From NCBI GenBank assembly GCA_002099365.1, contig MSED01000013.1, forward strand, positions 496,001 through 560,000: a stretch of DNA of 64,000 nt, written 5' to 3'. A model generated the notes under the pieces. That model did not search any database. It saw only the letters and a list, made by a program, of their open reading frames with translations, and was not told the origin of the DNA. Shown piece by piece: positions 10,662-21,588 of the stretch; within the stretch, counting starts at the first letter, position 1; the number at the start of each line of letters is the position of its first letter. Made by a program: the position numbers and the translations under genes. This DNA is from Phialophora verrucosa (taxonomy: Eukaryota; Ascomycota; Eurotiomycetes; Chaetothyriales; Herpotrichiellaceae).

Positions 10662-12363
10662 GTGAGGAGTCACAGGAAGGGATGGAACTCGTTGCTGCGA
10701 GTGAGTCGAAGTGTTCTGATGATATTCTCGCTTGCCCTGCGATTGCTGGAATCCAACCATGCCGTCATGATTACCGATCGCAATGCCACGCGCGAAGACG
10801 CCAACGGGGAATCAGACCCGGTGCCGGCGAGAGCTCGGTTTGGACCAATTTCGCGACAGTGGATATGCCCGTGGATCACGAAAAGATATGTGATAGATCG
10901 AAGTCATCATGGCCAGACATTAGACTAAACGACCAAGAAATATACAAGAAATAAGAGTGTCCTCGGACTTACATGCCCTGCCTCATGACCCCTGTCCACT
11001 CCGTGACTGGGTGAGTGCAAATGGTGATTCGCGGCGGACTCTATGAGTGCAAAGGTTGATTCGGTGTGCATCTCAAACGCCAGAAACTGACATGATCCCG
11101 AGCCTTGCTGCAATACGGACCCCGGCGGCGTTGCATTCATTCACTTTCACGGCGTCCTGCCCCTCCAATCACGCCCATCCATTCAATGAATGAATGATCA
11201 GTCAATATAATTTGGAAGCTCCAAAAGTCCAGTGCAATTCCTCCTTGGCACTGGTCAGCTAGCACCGGCTAGAAAGCATGCCAGAGACGAATCCTTACGT
11301 CGACAAACACGACAAAAGTCCTCGAGTTCAACTCCCGCTCCCTCCCTTCGAAGCGACCGAGCGACCAGACCGAATTCCTACCCACGATAAACCCGAATTC
11401 GCTTGCCTACTTGACGAGGTCAAATCGGCGTTCATCTGAGGATGTCCGCGAGTTGGGAGTAGACCGGCATTGGTTTGGAACCACCGGATATAGCCCGATC
11501 AGACGTGAGCAGCTGTTATAAACTCACCACAACCTCTTCTGTAGAGGTTGTGGGAAGAGTTTTTGTCTCTGAGTTCGTTCGTTGGGGCCTTTTTTTTTGC
11601 TTCTGTAGGTGAGTGAGGCTTCATTTTACGTCTCCGCTAAGAGACATTCCGGTGAAGCTAGAGTTACGAGTACTGTAATCAGTAGATCATGCCTTATACT
11701 AACCTGTATTTCTCGCCTCGTAGGGCTCGTCCCGCTTCGACTTATTCTAACCTCGCGCTTTCTCAATCCAGCTTAAGGAAGGGATTCTCGCGCCAGTGCT
11801 GGTCAACCGCTAGCTAGAAGGACTTCAGCCATTACACCTCTCATGAAATGGAAAAGGGGACGAGCTCTCGCGTGCCTCGCAGTCAGTGACAGTACAGAGT
11901 AGAGGCAGGTTGAAAGGAGCGGTCAAGCACGGAATTGAGCCGGTTGCTGCTGCAGGGGTAGCGAACGCAGGCGTGATTCAATCGTGGGGATCGAGGTCAG
12001 GTGGCATCGATAACGTGCTTTCTTGGCTCTGCAACCTCTGTTCCTTGCAGTCCACAGGCCGCGCTTACGGCCTGACGACGTGCCCTCCACAATGCCAGTC
12101 CTATCATTTGCTGTGTCGGGAGGCCTGGAATCCCTTCCCTCAGGCTCGTTGGCCGCTCACGCCGAGCGCACCATCTTCGTCCTGCGTCAAATCTTCACGA
12201 GAAATGATCACAAGGCTCTTTTCTCGTGGCACCCCCCGTCGACCTGATTGAGATGTATTCCTACTCTGCTGTCTTGGTTATGGCTTTCTAGCAGGCCCCC
12301 CGCCCGTCTCCGGCCGACCGACTCTCTTTATGCGACCATGCTTCACGAATCCCGGAGTCCACG
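10662..12363. other. intergenic, one hairpin
   Basis: The region of 1.7 kb between the aldo-keto reductase and the GH76 gene has no supported gene. It contains a perfect inverted repeat (listed separately), followed at 11590 by a T-run, and the promoter of the GH76 gene. Confidence 0.5.
11528..11552. repeat. perfect 9-bp inverted repeat
   Basis: CACAACCTC and its reverse complement GAGGTTGTG are separated by 7 bp, so the segment could form a hairpin or a dimeric protein site. It lies in a gene-free region; a role is not evident. Confidence 0.5.
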
Positions 12364-14031
12364 ATGCACGTTGTAACCTCTTTCTATGCATTTTTCCACT
12401 GCGCCGGGCTTGTGCTCGGTGCGACGATCGAAAAAAGCCCGTATGGCTATGGGAACACATTTTGGGTCGCCAGTCAGAAGGATTTGACACCGGAATCAAG
12501 AGAAGGGAAGGTGACGGATACATGGACGGCCAGTCTACCGCAAGCCCTTGGCGACATGCTGGACGCGTTGGAGGTCATGCAAGATTCATATTTCGACATC
12601 TTCACAGGCACCTGGCCGAATGCCATTGACTGGACATCGGCTGTCATGGGCACACATATCTCCGCGACACTGGCCAGCATTGTTTCCTCCTTGGATGCAT
12701 CCGCCATGTCGACCTGCTCCGACATGCTCTCGTGGCAGAACATCATAGATCGATATTACTCTCATATCACCGTCTTCTACTTTGGCGAGAATGCCTTTGC
12801 GCTACGAAATCAAGCTTACGACGATATGCTGTGGGTTGTTCTTGGCTGGCTCGAGAACTTGAAATTTGCGGAAATGTACAGCTTGAAGCATTGGGACTTT
12901 ATACAATCTGGGAGGCATTCTGACTCTGGCATTGGATGGCATGGCCTTCAAATTAGCCCCATGGCGGCTCACCGCGCTCGCGTCTTTTACGACTTGGCAT
13001 CAGCTGGATGGGACGAATCGCTCTGTGGGGGTGGTATGACTTGGAATCCGTACCTGACCCCGTACAAGAACGCCATCACGAATGAGCTGTTCGCAGCGGC
13101 CAGCATTGCCATGTATCTCTACCACCCTGGCGACAACAACACTTCGCCCTATCTGATACAGGGCTCGGACGACTTCTCTAAGCCCCATGATCCATTGTAC
13201 TTGGAGAACGCCATCAAGAGCTACAAATGGCTCATGGAGAGCCATATGCGGAGCTGGCGATCTGGACTCTATCGAGACGGCTTCCATATCACTGGATGGC
13301 ACCGATATCCAAACGGAACGATTAACCCCGGCACTGGAAATTGTGACGAACTCGACCCCATGGTCTATACTTACAACCAGGGTGTTGTCCTCTCGGCTAG
13401 TCGGGGTCTTTGGCTGGCTACGGGGGCAAGAAGCTATCTGGAGGACGGCCATGCTCTGGTCGACACGGTGATTCGGGCCACTGGGTGGCCCAACAGCAAC
13501 CCCACATGGATGGGTCTTGGTCGAGCTGGGGTCATGGAAGAGTTCTGTGACCACCGTGGTTGGTGCAGTCAAGATGGCCAGACGTTCAAAGGCATCTTCT
13601 TCCATCATCTATCGGAATTCTGTCGGCCGCTGTGGCCACAAGAAGAAGCCTTCATCTCAACGGAGAGAAGTGCCAACTTCGACCGGAAGGTCTACCAGTA
13701 CCACCTCGCTCGCTGTGCGGCATATGATAAATGGATCGCTCACAATGCCAATGCAGCCGTCGCCACGAGAGATTCGGATGGTCACTTTGGCATGTGGTGG
13801 ACATTTGCAGACCCCGACGATGACACAATGGCCGAGATTGAACAGAGTACAGTCCTCCCTCCCGGTGCGGAGGACTACCGCAATCCTAGACCTGAGGATT
13901 GGTCTCTTCAGTCAATGAATTCCACCGATTGTAATGATCGAGGCCGCGGGCGAACAGTTGAGACCCAGAGCGGCGGACTTGCGGTACTTCGAGCCAGGTG
14001 GAACTGGCAATTGCATTCGCGGCAGGCTTGA
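12364..14031 (+). CDS. secreted glycoside hydrolase family 76 (alpha-1,6-mannanase type)
   Basis: Single exon, 555 residues. An N-terminal hydrophobic segment ending around AGLVLGA looks like a signal peptide. The Asp153-Asp154 pair in NQAYDDMLWVVLGWLE is the signature catalytic pair of GH76. Around it are the family's aromatic-rich helices, the GGGMTWNP motif, YTYNQGVVLSA and a late FKGIFFHHL segment. GH76 enzymes cut alpha-1,6-mannan; fungal Dfg5/Dcw1 members act on GPI anchors for cell-wall linkage. No clear hydrophobic GPI-anchor signal is visible at the C-terminus, so a soluble or wall-associated enzyme is more likely than a Dfg5-type one. Confidence 0.92.
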   Translation: MHVVTSFYAFFHCAGLVLGATIEKSPYGYGNTFWVASQKDLTPESREGKVTDTWTASLPQALGDMLDALEVMQDSYFDIFTGTWPNAIDWTSAVMGTHISATLASIVSSLDASAMSTCSDMLSWQNIIDRYYSHITVFYFGENAFALRNQAYDDMLWVVLGWLENLKFAEMYSLKHWDFIQSGRHSDSGIGWHGLQISPMAAHRARVFYDLASAGWDESLCGGGMTWNPYLTPYKNAITNELFAAASIAMYLYHPGDNNTSPYLIQGSDDFSKPHDPLYLENAIKSYKWLMESHMRSWRSGLYRDGFHITGWHRYPNGTINPGTGNCDELDPMVYTYNQGVVLSASRGLWLATGARSYLEDGHALVDTVIRATGWPNSNPTWMGLGRAGVMEEFCDHRGWCSQDGQTFKGIFFHHLSEFCRPLWPQEEAFISTERSANFDRKVYQYHLARCAAYDKWIAHNANAAVATRDSDGHFGMWWTFADPDDDTMAEIEQSTVLPPGAEDYRNPRPEDWSLQSMNSTDCNDRGRGRTVETQSGGLAVLRARWNWQLHSRQA

Positions 14032-14992
14032 GCGGGAACCACAGCTGGCGCAGGCCATTTTGGCTTACATAGTTGGACTCTATATTTAAGGGCGTGGAGA
14101 TTTTTATGCTCAAAGTGATCTATGTCCCGGGTTAAGCGAAGGCAACTGGCGCCTTTTGGATCGAACGGAAACATGAGGCTACTTGACAAATGTTGGCTCA
14201 CCCGTGGCTTACATTCCTCCTCGGCTTACTTCAGCGTGCAGCTTTGATGGACCAGATGCACTGACTTAGACCGTATGGAGAATAGTTTTCCGTGCCAACT
14301 ATCTTCCAAGCTTCGACACCAGCAACCGACGCTTCTGGGCGGCATTCCAAGTACATCGAAGAGGCCGGCCCCCGACGCTTACAAACAGTGGATTGGGTGC
14401 TGGACTGTACCGAGCACCTTACAAACTCGCTGGCGCCACGTCTGAGTTCGGCGGTTGACGCACTCGTCAGTCCACCGCCACGAAGAGCCTCTATCGATTC
14501 GCTGGACCCGAGCTGAGGCTTGCCCTGAAACAGCTAATGGATCGCCGCGCGCCTCGCCGGCGTTGGCCCCCATCGGTTCGTTGGTGTGTGACCCTTTCCT
14601 CGACCTGGAAACGGGGTCGAGATTCGCAGTGTGATATCGCAGATCCCGCAGAAAGTCTCTTCGACCATGTCAAGCTGGAAACCTGCTCTTGCGGCTGATC
14701 CTTGGAGCTTTATCATTATTCGGACCGGCCTTGGTCGCTTCGGGGCGGAATACTTAGCACGCGGTCGCCTCGTCATAACCGTGGGGCAGCTATGGTTTGG
14801 TAATTACAGTAACAGGATATTGGATTGTCAATCCGCCCTGGTACTTCCGGCAGAGACACAAGCGGCCAAGGAACGGCCTAGGCCGCTGGACCTGCATAAA
14901 ACCAGTGTTGAAACCAACGCCTTCTGCCAGCAGGCACTGTGAAATGCGAATCAAGAGACCACCTGCGCAGCATCGAGTCCGACTGAACCAAT
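14032..14992. other. intergenic, promoter of the regulator-like gene
   Basis: About 960 bp without a supported gene, between the GH76 stop and the ATG at 14993. No repeat or RNA gene was seen. Confidence 0.5.
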
Positions 14993-16700
14993 ATGCCTGA
15001 TCCTACATTCGTCAACTATTCGCATCCATCTGACCAGACCGATCGCCGAAACCGGCGCATCGTCGCGTCCTACATTGGCACTCATTATCGTAACAGATCG
15101 CGCCCCTCGGCCAGAAAGGCTGCGAAAGCGAACGAATTATCTCCCAAGAGCTCGCCAGGAGGACTGACAGTGGAAGACGCGAGCCCTCCAAATGGGAGGA
15201 CATTGTCGCAATCACGCAGCCGCAAGTCCTCGCCCGATTCTTGTCGAGCATCTGTCGAATTTTTGCACCCCAGACCGCTTGGCCATGATAGACATGGTTA
15301 CCGCTCCGATCCCTTCGGCGCATATCCGATCGAGTTTCGCGAGTGCATACCTGCCGCAGTAGACTACTGTGCGTTCTTTTCTCTTCACCCTGCGTGGACT
15401 GACTGACACCATGCGAAGTCCTCTACTATTACGGCCCTGCCCACATCATCCGCCCGGAGATGCTGTCGGCCGAAGCCGGTGCAATTGTGTTACGACAATA
15501 CTTTCAATATGCGTTGCAGAACAGCCTGATGTTCGAAGCTCTTATTGCGTTGGCCCAAGCCAACCTCACCGCCCATCGATGGAGTGATGGGCCCGACAAG
15601 GACACCCTGTTCCACTACAGTCGCTCCCTCCAAAGACTACGGGAAGTCCTTTCTCGGCAACACGGGTATGCTCAGGATGCCATTCTATTCGCGATTATAG
15701 CTTTGATGGGTGTTGATGTGAGTTGGAAGTCGAGCAGAACGAATACGGCCAAATTCTGACCGCGGCAGTTCATGATGAACGATATAGTTGCCTTTGAGAT
15801 GCACCTTGGCGGCTTGCGACAGATTGTCGCTCTCCGCGGGGGTGTTGATCAACTAGGGTGGCCCACCATCCTGAAGCCGTATTTGATCGGGTGCGGTCCT
15901 CTTATCCACTCGCGACGAGTCTGAAATGCTAACCAGCGACTGACAGGATGGAGAGTTTCTGGGCGTATATGGCCAAGAACAACGCAAAGGAGCTGCTCCA
16001 TTCCATCCCATCGCCCAACTACCTCGACTTGCAGCACCCATACCACCGCGATCCCATCGTGGGCCTGGATGAGCTCATCGGCCCATTGCCGGCGGGGTTC
16101 CGTAACCTCGCCCTCCAGTATCGCCTGAGTGTTCCAGTTATGACACTCGTCAACCGCGTCGTCACCAGCAGTCGCTGCATCAATCAGGTCGAAAGCAGCT
16201 TCGGGGACGCGTCGCCAGGAATCCCCAATGCCGCAAACATGCAGGAAACAGAATACGCCGTCCGACTCCTTGCTTGCACGGACCTCACTCTTGTCGAGCG
16301 TTCGGTATGCATTGGAATGCTGACTTCAATACTGGATCGCACACGAACCGAGCGCTTTAGTCCGTTGTATATCCAACACATGCGGTATCACGCCGAGGAA
16401 CTCTGCCTATGGCAAGATATGTTTCAAGATAGTGACCGTGACCTAGCCGAATTTTATCTCTGGGTGGCCATTGACATTGCAGGTACCATGATGCCACCTA
16501 AGATACCTTTCTTACCGCGCGACTACAAGGGTGACGCAAGATTTAAGCTCCTCATGGTGGTTATGCAGAAGTACGGGCACTGGAGTTGGACCCAAGCACT
16601 TGAGATACTGGAACAGTTCATCGCCGAGCCGCGTGGAGTTAAAAGCTGGCATAATAGCTGGAAACTGGGGCTGAAGCATATGCATGAAGTACAACCTTGA
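14993..16700 (+). CDS. fungal-specific transcription-factor-like protein (Fungal_trans_2 type) without zinc cluster
   Basis: Four exons, 14993-15368, 15419-15717, 15769-15890 and 15947-16700, are separated by introns of 50, 51 and 56 nt (all GT-AG), giving 516 residues in one frame. The N-terminus reads FVNYSHPSDQTDRRNRRIVA followed by an Arg/Ser/Lys-rich stretch. This start is common to a large fungal family that carries the regulatory 'fungal-specific transcription factor' domain but no Zn2Cys6 motif. Next come RSDPFGAYPIEFR, a helical repeat region with ALIALAQANL, LGGLRQIVALRGG, and a C-terminal helical half. DNA binding is not shown; the basic N-terminus may serve. The target genes are unknown. 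Confidence 0.85.
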
Positions 16701-17254
16701 CATGATCTTGCATCATTTGCGCCACTACTACTTTTACACATGCGAGTTAGCACACTTGTTGCAATCGTCGGATCTGGTCCGAAGCTGGTCCAATAGTTGC
16801 AGCATACTTATTGCAATCGCCCACTTGGCTTCATGGCTGGTAAAACATTAGGTGACCGACAACACATGATATTCCGACCGCACCTTTACACCGCACAGGT
16901 CGGAAGCGGAAAATAGGGTCAGATTTTCAGAAGTGGTACGAAGGGCGGCTCATGTCGAGTCGGAACCGAAAGGCCGTGGCCGTGGCAGCGGCCTGTGATT
17001 GGGGCCCTCTCCCTCCAGCTCAGAGTCGCGGTGAACGGGCCACATCTTTCGCGCATCGGAGTGTGGAGAGTCTTACAGGAGTCAATTGCTGATGGATGTC
17101 CGAAAGGTGTATAAGACTCGAACTGCCTCTTTGCGCGACACAGTTTGAGAATCGTATTTATATAAGAAAGACTCGAACCCGAACTCCTTCTCTATCTGCC
17201 GCGACACAGTCACACCCGCGTCTTAGTATTATAGGAATGTGACACAATAAGGCA
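16701..17254. other. intergenic, FAH promoter
   Basis: About 550 bp ahead of the FAH-like gene. The last 150 bp hold a partly duplicated TATA/leader segment, listed separately. Confidence 0.5.
17110..17210 (+). promoter_or_regulatory. duplicated TATA-leader segment of the FAH-like gene
   Basis: Two imperfect copies begin with TATAAGA (17110 and 17161) and end with GCGACACAGT (17135-17144 and 17201-17210). Both contain an ACTCGAAC core and a pyrimidine-rich stretch. The second copy overlaps a TATTTATATAAG box about 90 bp before the ATG. Confidence 0.5.
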
Positions 17255-18797
17255 ATGGCAATGGCAACGACATCGCTCTCGCACGTCCCCGCAGACTCAC
17301 CCTTCACAATCGACAACATCCCCTTCGGGGTGTTCTCCACGAAAGACGATCCAACGCCACGATGCGCGACCGCGATTGGCGAGTTCGCTGTCGATCTACG
17401 AGCCCTTAGCGAAGCCGGGTTTTTTGCAGACGTCGATGTCGATGTCGACGGCTCCGTGGCGGACGCGCTGTCTCAGGTACGTCATGGAGAGCTGCGTCAG
17501 TTTGTTCCCAAAGAGTCTGTTCCGATCTGTGGCACGCGGGCACTGGCACGCTGTGCTATCACGATCGAGAAAGCAGAGCAGCTCTGTATTAGAACCATAA
17601 GACTAATTTGCGTAAAAGACATCTTTGAACGCGTTCGCAGCGCTCGAGGCCAAGACGAGAACGGCGGTGCGCGAGCATATCATCAAGGCCGTCGTCAATG
17701 GCGGGAAGAAAATTCCAGAGTCGAGTCTACACCTGTTGGGGGACGTGAGGATGCATTTACCTGTCGATATACCGGAGTATACGGACTTCTTCTGTTCGTT
17801 GGAACATTGTAGGAATGTGAGTCCCTTTCCCGTCTCCACGAGGCTTCTATGTTGGCTGTTGGCTGGCGGCTGTTGTCACGTCGCGTGAAGATCATGTTGG
17901 CTGATCGCCGACCTCCAGTGCGCCCCCATGATGAAAGGCGCCACTATCCCCGAGAACTTTTTCCACGCACCGTCGGCGTATAATGGCCGGGCGTCCAGTG
18001 TTCTTCCCTCGCCATCACTCATCCGTCGACCGCGGGGTGTGTACTGGAAGACGGAACCCGACGGGACGCGTGTGCCCACGTACGGGGCCGAGCCACATCT
18101 CGACTTCGAGCTCGAAGTAGGCTACATCGTCTCCAAGCCAGTGCCCTACGGGGAGACGATCAACGTGGACGACGCGCCGGATCATATCTTCGGCTTCGTG
18201 CTGCTGAACGACTGGTCGAGCCGTGACCTGCAAGTCTTTGAAATGCCGCCTCTCGGGCCCTTCAATTCCAAGTCCTTCGGCACGACCATCTCCCCGTGGG
18301 TCGTCACGCTGGACGCGCTCAAGGCGTTCCGCGCGGCGCCCAAGCACGAGACAACCCCCTTGCCGCATCTCCGCTACGGGGACTTCGCGCGGGGGACCTT
18401 CGACGTCAAGCTCGCGGTGCACCTGGAGCGGGACGGCAAGCGCCATCAGATCACGACCAGCAATCTCAAATACCTCTACTGGACGCCCTATCAGCAGATC
18501 ACCCACCACGCGTCCGCAAACTGTGGGCTCCGCACGGGCGATCTGATGGGCACGGGCACCGTCTCGGGAGACGGCGTCGACGAGCGCGGGAATAAAGTCG
18601 AGCTGGGCTGTCTGTTCGAGGCGACCTTGCATGCCACGCGGCCGATTGCGCTCGAGGGCGGTGGCGAACTGCGGTATCTGGAGGACGGCGATTCCGTCAT
18701 CCTCTCGGCGTGGTGTGAGGACGACAGTGGACGGAGGGTCCTCGGGTTTGGCGAGTGTAGGGGCATGATTGTAGGGCCGGATGCGCCGATTCGGTGA
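17255..18797 (+). CDS. fumarylacetoacetase (FAH family hydrolase)
   Basis: Exons 17255-17476, 17619-17816 and 17919-18797 give 432 residues; introns are 142 and 102 nt, phase 0. The fold and active site match FAH, which splits fumarylacetoacetate to fumarate and acetoacetate at the end of phenylalanine/tyrosine breakdown. By mouse FAH numbering, metal ligands Asp126, Glu199, Glu201 and Asp233 correspond to Asp130, Glu204, Glu206 and Asp238 here. Catalytic His133 corresponds to His137, and Arg237, Gln240 and Lys253 to Arg242, Gln245 and Lys258. Tyr128 is replaced by Phe132. No homogentisate dioxygenase or maleylacetoacetate isomerase gene lies in the window, so this may be a second FAH with a related acylpyruvate-like substrate. 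It sits at the edge of the metabolic block. Two in-frame ATGs, 17255 and 17261, are possible starts. Confidence 0.92.
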
Positions 18798-19483
18798 GGG
18801 TTGAGTCGTGGTGGGCTATTTGAGATATGGGATTTGATTTCAAAGATGGAATTTGGATAACAGAAGTCGAATTTGGGATATCAGCTGCTTGATATTGGAT
18901 ATTCCTACAGTGCTGTGTCGATACCATCAGCAGTGCTTGCACAACTGGATTGTCAGCGCGGTGAAGGCGGAATGCCGGGCGTTACCGCTACTGCGGAGCA
19001 ATTTGACGAACTTGGGCTGCTGTACGGACGCGCAAATGGCCAGACATTGACTTTCAATTTCCATATCCAAGAAGTCTACCAAGACTTCTGTCTGAGATTC
19101 ACATCCTGTCACACAATATTCAGTCAGTAAACACGCTTTCCAGTCGTCCAGTCGCTCGCCGCTCTATGCAATCAATACACCCGTGGCTATGCATAAGAGG
19201 CTCGTTACGTGTTTGCGTGGAACTTCGGCCGAAGATGTTGACAAGTAGCAACCAGTGCCACTACTGATAACTTGCATCAAGTGACGAACTCAAGGGTACG
19301 TACTATGGCATCCTTGTATGCTCTGGCAGACCAGTGGTTTTGATTTCTTTCCCTCTCTACGGGTTCTACGCTACCATGTCGTACCAACCCACCAGTCCAC
19401 CTCTATCTACCGTAGACGTTCGCTCCCCCTCCACTCCCCTCCACTATCAGTCAGGGCTAGTCCACCTCCAGTGTCAGGGATAA
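18798..19483. other. intergenic, convergent 3' ends
   Basis: About 690 bp between the stops of the FAH-like and metallo-beta-lactamase genes. No coding signal seen. Confidence 0.5.
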
Positions 19484-20877
19484 TCAACGCCCCTCTAGGG
19501 TCGGGGGTAATGCCCCCCCGAAATCCTCGAGGAATCTCCAGAACGCCTTCTCCCGCCACCCCTTGGCCTTCCATTCATTCGCCGTCGCCGGGAACAAATC
19601 AACGACCCCCCGTATGGACGTATCGTGCGCGTAGATGAAGAATATATTCTCCTCGGCATCCGCGCCCTGGACCTTCTTGATCGTCCGTATCGTCTCGGGG
19701 ATATCGTACCCGATAGCGGGGTCGAAGAAGGGTTCGTTGTGCGCCCTGCCTCGTAACTCCTGGATCCGCTCGAACGCTGACCCGGGACACATACAGCCGG
19801 GGTACTGCTTCGGGCTCAGCTTCAGCGAGGGGAGATGGACTTGTGCCGGCAGAGGCAGGATCTCGGAGGGCCGCAACTCGCCGCCGTGGTGACATAGGTC
19901 GCCGCCCATCATGACGAAGGTGTCCGGCGTGGTGCTGGTGCGGACGAGGCCGGCGAGATGGCCGATCGCGTGGCCGGGTGTGTCGAGAAGATAGAATGAC
20001 CCGTCGCCGAAGAGGTCAACGGCGCGGAAGGGGCCAATTTGGAGGGCGTTTGGTTCGTCGAAGGTGACTTCGCGGAGGTGGCGGCCTCTGTGGGCGAGTT
20101 AGGACGTGCTCATACGCTCTTTCTACCTCTCTTTCCTGACTTACGCGAAATCGCTCTCCCTCACGGGAGAGTCCTGTCTAGCCGGCCAGCCTGGACAAAA
20201 AGCCTCTTTGAATCCCGGACCAACAATCAACTCGGTCGACGGAGGGAACGTGGATGGGTCGCCTATATGGTCGTAGTGCCAGTGACTTTTGGGCCGTGGT
20301 GCGGCGTATCGTCAACTTGAACGTCCATCTCAACTTTATGGTCGATTCTTAAGCAGAGTCGCAGATGAGGTACAGCTGGCACAGTGACAGGTAGGTAGGT
20401 ACATATGAAAGGTAGGAGGTACAGAGACGGGCAGGACAGTAGGAGGTACAGAGACGGGCAGGACAGTAGGGGGTACAGTGACGGGCAGGACAGTAAGAGC
20501 CCGTGACATGTCGCTTCCACTCACCTCCAAATAATACTGTTGATGGTAGAAAGATCGACACCTTCCTCGACCAGGATATCAGCCACGTGCTTCTCGCCAG
20601 AAGGCTCGCCCCAGCCTCGCGTCTGCAGGGGGGTGGCGATGACGGGCGAAAACTCTCTCCAATTCGGCGGGACGCCCAGGTCGAACAGTGCCCTGCGGCC
20701 GGTGTCGCTCTCCACGAGGAACGACCACGTAGGCGCTTCGGGCAGGACTTCCATTCCCGGCATGGCCGGGGTCATGAGATAGTCGAGGGGGAGACCCTTG
20801 ATTTTGGTGGTCGAGTCGATGATTCGGAGCCGGGCCACGGCGCCGTCTGGCACGGCAAACTTCTGGTTGGGAGGCAT
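19484..20877 (-). CDS. metallo-beta-lactamase fold hydrolase
   Basis: Exons 20877-20525, 20285-20145 and 20087-19484 give 365 residues; introns are 239 and 57 nt, both GT-AG. Splicing the first junction builds the metal motif SHWHYDHIGD, the HxHxDH signature of the fold. Its first half codes from exon 1 (TGG AG) and its second from exon 2. Further elements are PSTELIVGPGF, LLDTPGHAIGHLAG with a ligand His, and VMMGGDLCHH. This subgroup is common in fungal secondary-metabolism and detoxification clusters, where members act as thioesterases, lactonases or related hydrolases; the substrate here is unknown. The frame open upstream of the ATG begins with TTG and is not used. Intron 1 contains a minisatellite. 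The gene is divergent from the TauD-type dioxygenase. Confidence 0.92.
20412..20492. repeat. 27-bp tandem repeat, three copies, inside an intron
   Basis: Copies lie at 20412-20438, 20439-20465 and 20466-20492. The first two are identical; the third differs at two bases. The array lies within intron 1 of the metallo-beta-lactamase gene. Confidence 0.9.
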
Positions 20878-21588
20878 GGTTGGTGGCAAAGTGAGGAATC
20901 ACATGGCAAGACAGACGGGAGCCGTTGCAAGCGAACGATGGCTTGGTGCTGGGATACGGTTTACTTACCTGGGGCTTTCATTTTGGTTACCCAAGGCCTA
21001 ATTTGGCATCGACGATGAAGGGGAACGAGGGTATGTAAGACACGAGGCTCGATGCTTGGAGTCTCGCTTCTCGCTTCTCGCTTCTCGCTCCACGATCCGG
21101 TCAGGTGAGCTTGGGTGTGCCGTGTGCGACGTTTCCCCGACCTTCTCTCCAAGCCTCGAGGCTGCCGAGCATTGGGGATAGGCCGGGGATGGGGGCGGCT
21201 CCAGGCTTCTCCATCTCCACCGAGGCTGTGCGGACACACCCCCCGATCGCGCTCAGGCCGGTGAATCGGATCGTACGACGGACAGAAACATGGATGTATT
21301 GTCGGACCACGCTTTCTGGACACATCGAGAAACCCGCATCGGTACATCTTTGTTGGAGATGAGCGATTATCTTGCGACGCTCGAGTTTCGGAGAATGAGA
21401 TAAGATGCACGCGCGTTGAATGTACGCACCCGCAACCGCACTACACTGTGATCGTACTCTGACAAAGGTATCGATTGACCCGGACCGTCCCCTATCTGTC
21501 AGTCAGTGCGACTCTTCTGCCGTACACTGTGTACTGCGTACTGTCACTAGTCAAGTCATTTTGTATGTTTTGATCTAGCCCAATCAAA
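20878..21588. promoter_or_regulatory. divergent promoter region, metallo-beta-lactamase / TauD dioxygenase
   Basis: A 711-bp gene-free segment separates the two starts, which point away from each other, so shared control is plausible. It contains a 7-bp tandem repeat, listed separately. No certain binding site is visible. Confidence 0.5.
21062..21089. repeat. heptamer tandem repeat, four exact copies
   Basis: TCTCGCT is repeated four times without change in the divergent promoter. Confidence 0.9.

Noticed and set aside
18015..18632. 205-codon frame antisense to the FAH-like gene
   Set aside because: Shadow of the conserved FAH exon 3.
20961..21410. 149-codon minus-strand frame upstream of the metallo-beta-lactamase gene
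   Set aside because: It contains the heptamer repeat and no motif. A short 5' exon starting at 21000 (ATGAAAGCCCCAG then GTAAGT) was tried but does not keep the frame of the first coding exon.
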